This document shows positions 1 through 5,956 of a DNA stretch of 7,187 nucleotides, piece by piece. The notes beneath the pieces were generated by a model, which saw nothing but the letters and a program-made list of their open reading frames with translations, did no database searches and was not told the DNA's origin. The translations under genes were made by a program, and so were the position numbers. How positions within the stretch are numbered: the first letter of the stretch is position 1; each line of letters starts with the position of its first letter. The stretch comes from an uncultured Hymenobacter sp. (lineage in GTDB: Bacteria > Bacteroidota > Bacteroidia > Cytophagales > Hymenobacteraceae), in the NCBI GenBank assembly GCA_937871705.1, contig CALMOO010000459.1, positions 1 to 7,187 on the forward strand, read 5' to 3'.

Positions 1-108
1 GTGTAAAGATGGTCATTCGTGCTGCTTTTGAGGGGAAAGGCTGGCAAAGGTACGGCGGCGAAAATTGCGGTAACTTGGCAGGCAAAACTCACCTTTCCGC
101 TTTTTATC

Positions 109-1134
109 GTGTTTTCTGCTAAAGCTACTTCCCGCCTCGCCTACCCCCTCGGTTTAGCCCTGCTCGCCGCAACGGCGCTCACGCTGCCCAGCTGCGTCAC
201 GGCCAAGCGCTACGACGACCTCAAGGCGCGCCAACAAAGCGATGAGCAAGGCCGCGCCGCCGCCGAGCAGCAGGTGCGCCAAACCAAAGCCGACCTGCAA
301 AAGCTGAACGATGCCCTGGCTGAGCTGCGCTTGGAGCAAAAGCGCCTCGTGACGGACTCGACCCAGAACGGCAATGCCCTGCGCCGCACCCGCGCGCTCT
401 ACACGCAGCTGACCGACAGCTACGATAAGCTGCTCAAAAACAGCGACCGGGCCTTGTCCGACCGCAATAATGAATACGGCAAGCTGGACAAAGACCTCGC
501 CACCCGCGAAGCTGAGCTGGGCGCTCTCGACGTGAGCCTGCAAAAATCGAAGGCCGCCCTGGCCGCCCGCGAAGCCAAGCTGCAGGAGCTGACCCAGGCT
601 CTGGCCGACAAAGACAAGGCCGTGAACGACCTCAAAGCCCGCGTGAGCAAGGCGCTGCTTTCATTTAATTCGAGCGACTTGCAAGTGAAGCTCAAAGACG
701 GCAAAGTATACGTGTCGCTCTCCGAGCAATTGCTGTTCAAGTCGGGCTCGACCAAAGTTGACCCCAAAGGCCAGGAAGCCCTCAAGAAGCTGGCAACCGT
801 GCTGCAAGAGCAAAAAGACGTGAACGTAGTGGTGGAAGGCCACACCGACAACGTGCCCATGCGCCCCACCGGCGGCATCCAAGACAACTGGGACTTGAGC
901 GCCCTGCGTGCCACCGACATTGCGCGCCTGCTCACCAATAGCGGCGTCGAGCCGAGCCGCATCACGGCCTCGGGCCGCTCGCAGTACGTGCCCGTGGCCA
1001 GCAACGACACGCCCCAAAATAAAGCCCTGAACCGCCGCACCGAGATTATTCTCACGCCCAAGCTCGACGAGCTGTTCAAGATTCTGGACACGAATAGCGG
1101 CACCACGAAAGCCAGCGATGCTGCCGGCAAATAA
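109..1134 (+). CDS. OmpA-family lipoprotein with coiled coil and peptidoglycan-binding domain
   Basis: Predicted outer-membrane lipoprotein that links the envelope to peptidoglycan. Counting from the GTG at 109 (341 residues), a hydrophobic stretch at about 14-26 runs into the lipobox L-P-S-C, with Cys29 as the lipidated residue. Residues about 35-185 are rich in Ala, Lys, Glu, Gln and Asp and read as a long coiled coil. Residues about 200-320 form an OmpA C-terminal domain: LLFKSGS, then VEGHTDN (244-248, with the Asp expected to contact diaminopimelate), LSALRATDI, and NRRTEI (308-313, with the binding Arg). The frame stays open up to a GTG at 19 after an in-frame TAA at 4-6, but that start would put 40 residues before the signal core, so I prefer 109. 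A weak Bacteroidota -7-like box, TAACTTGG (71-78), lies at a suitable distance but has no clear -33 partner. The gene ends at an intrinsic terminator. The domain call is solid; the start is less certain. Confidence 0.9.
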   Translation: MFSAKATSRLAYPLGLALLAATALTLPSCVTAKRYDDLKARQQSDEQGRAAAEQQVRQTKADLQKLNDALAELRLEQKRLVTDSTQNGNALRRTRALYTQLTDSYDKLLKNSDRALSDRNNEYGKLDKDLATREAELGALDVSLQKSKAALAAREAKLQELTQALADKDKAVNDLKARVSKALLSFNSSDLQVKLKDGKVYVSLSEQLLFKSGSTKVDPKGQEALKKLATVLQEQKDVNVVVEGHTDNVPMRPTGGIQDNWDLSALRATDIARLLTNSGVEPSRITASGRSQYVPVASNDTPQNKALNRRTEIILTPKLDELFKILDTNSGTTKASDAAGK

Positions 1135-1163
1135 GTAGCTAGCTGCGTGCTGCTTAATGCGTG

Positions 1164-1210
1164 GGGGGTAGTAGTTTAGCTAGGGCTAAGCTACTACCCC
1201 CTTATTTTTT
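1164..1210 (+). terminator. Intrinsic terminator after the OmpA-family gene
   Basis: A 17-base arm, GGGGGTAGTAGTTTAGC (1164-1180), faces GCTAAGCTACTACCCCC (1185-1201) across a four-base TAGG loop. All positions pair, with one G-U wobble. TTATTTTTT (1202-1210) follows directly. This is a textbook rho-independent terminator for rightward transcription, 29 bases after the OmpA-family stop codon. Both arms carry the GGGGGTAG / CTACCCCC motif that recurs in this window. Confidence 0.85.
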
Positions 1211-1223
1211 GCCTTCTACTTTT

Positions 1224-2657
1224 ATGCGCTCCCTTCTTCGCTTCCGCTGGGTGTCTACACTGCTACTTTGGCTAGGTCCGCTGCTGGCGGCGCACGCCAC
1301 GCACATATTGGGCGGCGAGCTTATGTATACGCCCACTACCTCGACTACCGCGGGCGTGCCGCGCTACCATGTTATGGTGCGCTTGTACCGAGACGTATAC
1401 AAGATTGAACAACCCAATGTAATACTAAGCTGCAACCGCAACGGCTGCGCGGCTACGGGCACCGGCAGCTTCACGGTCACGATACCCCGCACGCAGGTGG
1501 AGGCAACTTACTCGCTGGGGTGTGCCAATGCCCCAATGTACACCTACGATGTCAACCTGTTTGAAACCGACGTGGACCTGCCCCGCGGCCAATGGACGCT
1601 AAGTGTCACTACTGAAAACCGGTCGCAAGATATTGTTAACCTCTTTGAGTCAATTAATAGTGACATTTACATAAGCGCCTTTTTAGATAACGCGCTCGTC
1701 GCGCAAAATTCCTCGCCTAAGTTTTTATCGACGCTCCTACCCTACATCTTGAGGTCGCAGACGGCGCGCTATAGCTTCAGCACCTTCGATAGTGAGGGCG
1801 ACTCGCTGGTGTACCGATTAGTGCCGCCGCAGCAGGGAATAGAGCCGCTACGGAGCTGCGGAGTTGACATTCAAGAACTATCATTGCCCAATTTTCAAAT
1901 AAGTGTGAACACGGGCGCCCTTATTGCCCAAGCGACTCCGGCGCAGCAAGGATACTTTGTCATGGCTGCCCGCGTGGATGAGTACCGCCTGGTAAATGGC
2001 AGCTGGCAGCAGATAGGCTGGGTAACCCGCGACATTACCTACCTGGTGCTGAATGGGACGAACAAAAGCCCCACCTTCACGAGCTTGACCCGGGATGCCT
2101 CCCCTACCCCCCTGCCGGTAAGCCAACTCATTCGGGTGCAGCCCGGCCAAACCGTCGCGCTCACGCTCAACGCTACCGACCCCGACGCGGGGCAAACCCT
2201 GCGCTTCGAGAGCCAAGCGCCGGGCGTCATTCCTGGGTTTAGCGTCCAAAAAACCGGCCCAACCACGGCGCAGCTAACCTGGCAAGTGCCGGCCAGCTTG
2301 CCACCGGGCCGCTACAATGCCACCGTAGCCGTGCTGGACGATGGCTGCCCCAACGCCAGCGAAGACTTGACGCTTTCCTTTCTGGTGACAACGCAGGTGC
2401 TGGCCGACCGCCCGGCCCAGAGCCCCGAAACAGCGGCTTTCCCGATGCCCTTCCGCGAGCAGGTGCAGTTTCGGGCGGCCACTGGTGCGCAGGCCGTCAC
2501 CATCCTTGATGCGCTCGGCCGCGTGGTGGCGCGGCTCACTAGCCAGGCCGATGGCCGCGTGCTGTGGCAGCCGGCCCCGACTTTACCCGCCGGGCTCTAC
2601 GTGGCGCGCGGCGCCAATGGCCAGCTGCTAGCCCGCTTGCTGCGAGCAGCCGAATAA
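1224..2657 (+). CDS. Secreted protein with C-terminal type IX secretion (type A) sorting domain
   Basis: Predicted exported protein of 477 residues, exported by Sec and then sent across the outer membrane by the type IX system. A signal peptide at about 1-26 has Arg-rich start, LLLWLG core and a likely AHA cleavage site. The mature protein opens with THILGGELMYTP, matching the HxxGGE-type N-terminal region of large surface and gliding-associated Bacteroidota proteins. That region runs to about 275 and contains Cys70, 75, 100 and 212. Residues about 283-390 resemble an Ig/cadherin-like beta domain (NATDPDAGQTLRF, LPPGRYNATVAVLDDGCP). Residues about 400-477 fit the sorting domain: FPMPF, ILDALGRVV, LPAGLYVARG. 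The usual proline motif is PNPF, so PMPF is a variant. I chose the ATG at 1224 because the earlier GTG at 1161 lies at the upstream terminator hairpin and would bury the signal peptide. It converges on the TonB receptor gene. The specific function is unknown; the sorting-domain call is strong. Confidence 0.85.
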   Translation: MRSLLRFRWVSTLLLWLGPLLAAHATHILGGELMYTPTTSTTAGVPRYHVMVRLYRDVYKIEQPNVILSCNRNGCAATGTGSFTVTIPRTQVEATYSLGCANAPMYTYDVNLFETDVDLPRGQWTLSVTTENRSQDIVNLFESINSDIYISAFLDNALVAQNSSPKFLSTLLPYILRSQTARYSFSTFDSEGDSLVYRLVPPQQGIEPLRSCGVDIQELSLPNFQISVNTGALIAQATPAQQGYFVMAARVDEYRLVNGSWQQIGWVTRDITYLVLNGTNKSPTFTSLTRDASPTPLPVSQLIRVQPGQTVALTLNATDPDAGQTLRFESQAPGVIPGFSVQKTGPTTAQLTWQVPASLPPGRYNATVAVLDDGCPNASEDLTLSFLVTTQVLADRPAQSPETAAFPMPFREQVQFRAATGAQAVTILDALGRVVARLTSQADGRVLWQPAPTLPAGLYVARGANGQLLARLLRAAE

Positions 2658-2659
2658 GT

Positions 2660-2735
2660 AATTCCCTACCCCCTTTACGCAACGAAGCCAGCCCCGGTCG
2701 AGGCTGGCTTCGTTGCGTAAAGGGGGTAGGGAATT
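2660..2735. terminator. Perfect 34-bp inverted repeat between convergent genes, probable bidirectional terminator
   Basis: Bases 2660-2693 and 2702-2735 are exact reverse complements over 34 positions, with an 8-base loop (CCGGTCGA, 2694-2701). Beyond the base of the stem, 2659/2736 can form a wobble and 2658/2737 and 2657/2738 can pair, so the stem reaches into both stop codons. Each outer arm contains CTACCCCC / GGGGGTAG. There is no T tract on either side, unlike the terminator at 1164-1210. The position between two converging stop codons makes shared termination or 3'-end protection the most likely role, which is an inference. Confidence 0.8.
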
Positions 2736-2736
2736 G

Positions 2737-5544
2737 CTAAAGCGTGATGCTCAAGCGTGTGAAGTAGTACGCGCCGTTGAAGCCAAATTGGTTGGCGTTG
2801 TAGAGGAAGCGGCCGCGGTTGGAGTTGTCGATTGAAGAGCTGTAACTCGTAGTCGGGTCCACGGAGAAGTTATTCGGGTTGTTGCGCGGGTCGACGATAA
2901 CCTTGTCGGGGTAGACGTTGAACAAGTTATTCACGCCCACCGTCAGGCCCAGCTGCTTCAAGAACTGGTAGCTCAGCGTCAGGTCCGAAATCCACTTGGC
3001 CGAGAACGTCTGGTCGAGGTAGGCGCGGGCCGGGTCGGCGTCGGCCGTTTGCACCTGGCCAAAGCGCACCGAGCGGGCTTCAACACTAAACTTATTAATC
3101 GTATAAACGGCTGAAAGGTTGATTTTGCTGCGTGGGTTGCCGCTTTCGAGGCGGGTGCGCTGCTGGCGGTCAAAAAGACGGTTTTGCAGGTTGTTGGTGC
3201 CTACCGTCTGGTCGCCATTGATGGTGCTCGACGACGTATTGAAGCTGGTAACTTCCGTCTTATTAAAATTGGCCGCCGCCGTTAAGAGCAGGCGGCTTTG
3301 TTCACCAAGCGGTATGCGCTCGTTGGCCACAATATCGATACCCTTGGTGCGCGTATTCACAGCATTGGCAAAAAACTGCACCTGGCTCACCGCCCGCGTA
3401 CCCAAAATGCTGTTCACCAGCGGGTTGTTCCGGTTGAAAGAAGTTGACAGCACAATACGGTCGCGGATATCAATCTGGTAAGCATCCGCCGTCAACGTAA
3501 AGCTGCCCGCTTGAACGGTAAGGCCCAGGCTGTAGTTAGTCGACTTTTCCTGCTTCAGCGATTCCACCCCGAAGCCCGGCTGCGTAGGGTTGTTGATGTC
3601 GTTGCGCACAATGGGGTTGTCGTTGTTCACGGTCAGCACTTGGTTGGGCAAGCCGCTGATAAACTGGGTAGCCGTGTTGGTGAAGTAGCGCTGCTGCAAC
3701 GACGGCGCCCGGAAGCCATTGCCGATGGTGCCGCGCAGGGCCAAGCCTTGCAAAATGCTGTAGCGGGCGCTGGCCTGGCCGCTCACGTTGCTGCCAAAAT
3801 CGCTGTAGCGCTCGGCGCGGCCGGCCAGGTGTAGCAGCAGCTTATCGGTAATGTCGCTTTCCAGGTCGAGGTAGCCGGCCAGGTTGGTGCGCGACTTATT
3901 TACTTCATCCTGCGGCTGATAGCCCGGAAATACCTGCGCGCCTGAGGGCGTCGGCGCACCATTCAATAGGCGACCGCCGTTGATGTACGACGCGTATTCG
4001 CCCCGGCCGATTTTAAAGTTATCGACCCGAAACTCGCCCCCGAACGCCACGTTAAGAGTCGCCAGCGGGCCTACCTCCTCGAAACGACGCGCGAAATTGA
4101 GGTTAGTCGTGTTTTGCAAGAACGCCAAGCGGCCGGCGTAGAAGCTCGTTGGAGTCAAGCTCACCAGCGCAGGCCCTTGCGGCAGCGAGGCATTTACCGA
4201 GCCATTCACGTTGTAGTCTTGCTCGTTGCGGCCAAAGGTGTTGCTCAGGTCGGCGGCAAAACCAGCGTAGGTTTTGCGCAAGCCCACGATGGCCGACTGG
4301 TCGTAGAGCGTGGCATCGATGAAGGGTAGGAAGCCGTTGGGGTAGATGTTGAGGTCGATTTGCGTGGTCGCGCTCGGCAGGCGGTTGAAACCGGGGCTAT
4401 GGCTAGTGCGGTACGAGGCCATACCCGTGAGGTACACCTCGTAGCCCTGGCCCAGGTTGTAGCCGCCGTTCAGGAAGCCGCTGAAATTGCGTAGTGCCGA
4501 CTGCCCCACCCGAATATCGGTGCGGTCGAAGCCGTTCTTGGCCACCAGCGCGTCGTCCTGGGCCTTGAGGTTCGTGCGGGCCTGCGTAGTGTTGGCCGAC
4601 GAGGGATAGTTGCCGCTAGCATCGCCGAGGTAAATAAGCGGCGCCGTGTCTTGAAACGCGCGGTTGGTGTAGCCCCGGTTCAGCAGCTGCCCGCCGATGT
4701 CGAGGTAGCCGCGGTGATTTAGGCCAATGCCGATGTTGACGTCAACCTGCTCAGTTTTGCCGTCGCTCTGCACCGTTTGGCCATAAAAGCCGGTAGCCTG
4801 CACGCCGGTCGAGTCGTCTTTGAGCTGAATGTTGATAACGCCCGCGATAGCATCGGAGCCGTAGAGCGCCGCCGCCCCGTCGCGCAGCACCTCGATGCGC
4901 TTGATGCTGGCCGTCGGAATCGTGCTCAGGTCGGTGCCCACCGAGCCGCGGCCCACCGTACCGTTGATGTTCACCAACGCCTGCTGGTAGCGGCGCTTGC
5001 CGTTCACCAGCACCAATACCTGGTCGGGGCCGAGGCCGCGCAAGCTAGCCGGGTCGGCGGCGTCAGTACCATCCGAAATCGTTTGGCGCGACGACTGAAA
5101 CGACGGCGCCACGTAGGTCAGCACCTGCGCCACATCGGTTTGGGCAAACGCCCGGATTTCGCGCGCCGAAATCACATCGACCGGCGAGGCCGTCAGGATA
5201 TTCGAGCGGCCTTCGGCAGCCCGCGAGCCCGTGATTACCACGTCGCCCAGGTCGGTAGCCGCCGCCACGAGGCGCACCTCCACGTTGGTGCGGCCCTGCA
5301 CTGGCACCTGCTGCGTAGCGAAGCCAATGGCCGAAATCGTGAGGGTAGCGTTGGGCGCCACCGATAAGGAGTACTCGCCGTTGCTGCCCGTCGAAGTGCC
5401 GTTGGTAGTGCCGCGCTCCAGCACGGTGGCGCCCGGCTGCACCTCGCCGGTGGTGCTGAGTACCCGGCCCGTCACGGTTATTTTCTGGGCGTGCGCGGCC
5501 AGCGCTGTCACCACAAGCAGAGGAGTTAGTAAGGATTTTTTCAT
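2737..5544 (-). CDS. TonB-dependent outer-membrane receptor (non-SusC type)
   Basis: Predicted 935-residue outer-membrane transporter that takes up a ligand with energy from TonB-ExbBD. A signal peptide (about 1-19, ending AHA before Gln20) is followed by a carboxypeptidase-regulatory-like domain at about 22-93 (VTGRVLSTTGEVQPGATV, NGEYSLSV). DVVITGSR (101-108) is TonB-box-like. The plug is at about 118-240, with LRGLGPDQVLVLVNGKRR (168-185) and the typical IEVLRDGAAALYGSDAIAGV (217-236). The rest reads as a 22-strand barrel, including VGVNNLFNVYP near the end and a final aromatic-rich strand YYFTRLSITL. The length is normal for the family. There is no SusD-like gene beside it and the plug entry lacks the usual SusC wording, so a glycan-uptake pair is unlikely. 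Siderophore, metal-complex or other small-molecule uptake is possible, but the substrate cannot be read from sequence. The ATG at 5544 has a clean signal peptide and a T-rich leader with no Shine-Dalgarno. Confidence 0.93.
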   Translation of the reverse strand: MKKSLLTPLLVVTALAAHAQKITVTGRVLSTTGEVQPGATVLERGTTNGTSTGSNGEYSLSVAPNATLTISAIGFATQQVPVQGRTNVEVRLVAAATDLGDVVITGSRAAEGRSNILTASPVDVISAREIRAFAQTDVAQVLTYVAPSFQSSRQTISDGTDAADPASLRGLGPDQVLVLVNGKRRYQQALVNINGTVGRGSVGTDLSTIPTASIKRIEVLRDGAAALYGSDAIAGVINIQLKDDSTGVQATGFYGQTVQSDGKTEQVDVNIGIGLNHRGYLDIGGQLLNRGYTNRAFQDTAPLIYLGDASGNYPSSANTTQARTNLKAQDDALVAKNGFDRTDIRVGQSALRNFSGFLNGGYNLGQGYEVYLTGMASYRTSHSPGFNRLPSATTQIDLNIYPNGFLPFIDATLYDQSAIVGLRKTYAGFAADLSNTFGRNEQDYNVNGSVNASLPQGPALVSLTPTSFYAGRLAFLQNTTNLNFARRFEEVGPLATLNVAFGGEFRVDNFKIGRGEYASYINGGRLLNGAPTPSGAQVFPGYQPQDEVNKSRTNLAGYLDLESDITDKLLLHLAGRAERYSDFGSNVSGQASARYSILQGLALRGTIGNGFRAPSLQQRYFTNTATQFISGLPNQVLTVNNDNPIVRNDINNPTQPGFGVESLKQEKSTNYSLGLTVQAGSFTLTADAYQIDIRDRIVLSTSFNRNNPLVNSILGTRAVSQVQFFANAVNTRTKGIDIVANERIPLGEQSRLLLTAAANFNKTEVTSFNTSSSTINGDQTVGTNNLQNRLFDRQQRTRLESGNPRSKINLSAVYTINKFSVEARSVRFGQVQTADADPARAYLDQTFSAKWISDLTLSYQFLKQLGLTVGVNNLFNVYPDKVIVDPRNNPNNFSVDPTTSYSSSIDNSNRGRFLYNANQFGFNGAYYFTRLSITL

Positions 5545-5590
5545 GTAAAAACAAGGTTAGTTCCAACCGAAGAATCGAGGTGCGAAGCGG

Positions 5591-5620
5591 GCAAATTACA
5601 CCACCTTTAGGCTAGCGCAA
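5591..5620 (-). promoter_or_regulatory. Candidate Bacteroidota-type promoter for the TonB receptor
   Basis: On the minus strand a TTG (5620-5618) is followed, after 19 bases, by TAATTTGC (5598-5591). This resembles the Bacteroidota pattern of a TTG or TTTG -33 element and a TAnnTTTG -7 element, though the -7 box is one base short of consensus. It would start transcription about 40 bases before the ATG at 5544. An imperfect palindrome GGCTAGCGCAAGCC (5610-5623) overlaps the -33 element and could be a regulator site. This is pattern matching only. Confidence 0.4.
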
Positions 5621-5716
5621 GCCGCGAACCTAAATAACTTACACATACTGTGCAGGTTATAACAAGGCAGCAAGCCGATTTAGCACCCTCAAAGAAGTTA
5701 AAAATAGGACTAGGCC

Positions 5717-5730
5717 GCAATGGCCATTGC
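5717..5730. repeat. Perfect 14-base palindrome
   Basis: GCAATGGCCATTGC equals its own reverse complement. Read on the receptor strand it lies 7 bases after the stop of the cysteine-rich mini-ORF and is followed within about 15 bases by a TATTTTTAA tract. It could be a protein-binding site, or part of a weak terminator-like hairpin (GCAAT stem, GGCC loop). Confidence 0.5.
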
Positions 5731-5737
5731 TATGCGC

Positions 5738-5806
5738 TCAGGCACAACAGTGCTTGCTTCCTGCTGGGCAGCAACAACACAAATAGCAGAGCAACAGGCG
5801 CGACAT
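5738..5806 (-). CDS. Doubtful cysteine-rich mini-ORF, possible leader peptide
   Basis: An ATG at 5806 opens a 22-codon frame ending in TGA at 5740-5738. An in-frame ATG at 5839 would give 33 codons. The shorter product starts MSRLLLCYLCCCC and ends SKHCCA, giving seven Cys in 22 residues, four of them consecutive (TGT TGT TGC TGC). It lies on the same strand as the TonB receptor, about 190 bases before that start. I do not recognise a family. The start is preceded by TTTTGCTTT and no Shine-Dalgarno, as elsewhere in this window. The plus strand of the same stretch is also open, so the frame may be chance. If real, the Cys-codon run, the following palindrome and the T run would suit translation-coupled attenuation, which is speculation. 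Confidence 0.2.
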   Translation of the reverse strand: MSRLLLCYLCCCCPAGSKHCCA

Positions 5807-5903
5807 AAAGCAAAATGCCGGTCGATGATAGGCGAGCATTCAACCCTCAACCAGCTTTATTACTGCTTGTTTGGCCATACTAATCGCGAGCGATAACTTT
5901 TTC

Positions 5904-5937
5904 GCCAGCTGGCAGCCGCAAAGCTTTGACAGCATGC
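5904..5937. repeat. Cluster of three short perfect palindromes
   Basis: GCCAGCTGGC (5904-5913), CAAAGCTTTG (5919-5928) and GCATGC (5932-5937) are each self-complementary and lie within 34 bases, just downstream of the hydrolase stop codon. On the hydrolase transcript the last-reached palindrome is followed by GAAAAAG rather than a T run, so this does not look like a standard intrinsic terminator. Confidence 0.4.
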
Positions 5938-5956
5938 CGCGTAAGCCAGCCCAGAT

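Larger units (their letters stand above)
5545..5956. other. 412-base intergenic region upstream of the TonB receptor
   Basis: No convincing protein-coding gene fills this gap between the hydrolase stop and the receptor start. GC is lower than in the genes (about 43% at 5641-5700 by hand count). It contains a candidate receptor promoter (5591-5620), an imperfect palindrome inside it (5610-5623), a perfect 14-base palindrome (5717-5730), a doubtful cysteine-rich mini-ORF (5738-5806, minus strand) and a cluster of three perfect palindromes (5904-5937). I see no tRNA, riboswitch core or clear terminator for the hydrolase gene. Confidence 0.6.

Noticed and set aside
420..1130. Long minus-strand open frame opposite the OmpA-family gene (236 codons)
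   Set aside because: It lies fully antisense to a gene with clear domain motifs; its Ser/Leu/Arg-rich composition is what the complement of a GC-rich gene produces, and it shows no recognisable domain.
1161..1223. Upstream extension of the sorting-domain protein to a GTG at 1161
   Set aside because: The extension would be encoded by the terminator hairpin and would put 21 residues before a good signal peptide that starts at the ATG at 1224.
2660..2735. Inverted repeat considered as insertion-sequence ends or a MITE
   Set aside because: The arms are separated by only 8 bases, no target-site duplication is visible, and the position exactly between converging stop codons fits a terminator better.
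4777..5367. Plus-strand open frame of 196 codons opposite the TonB receptor plug region
   Set aside because: It is antisense to the best-conserved part of the receptor, is rich in Arg, His and Ala, and has no domain pattern; a shadow of the real gene.
2737..5544. TonB receptor considered as a SusC glycan-uptake protein
   Set aside because: No SusD-like gene is adjacent and the region after the regulatory-like domain does not read like a typical SusC; general TonB-dependent receptor is the safer call.
5720..5896. Plus-strand frame of 58 codons (ATG in the 14-base palindrome, TAA at 5894-5896)
   Set aside because: Codon use (GCA, ACA, CGA, ATA) is unlike the neighbouring genes, no domain or signal is visible, and a frame of this length is easily expected by chance in low-GC intergenic sequence.
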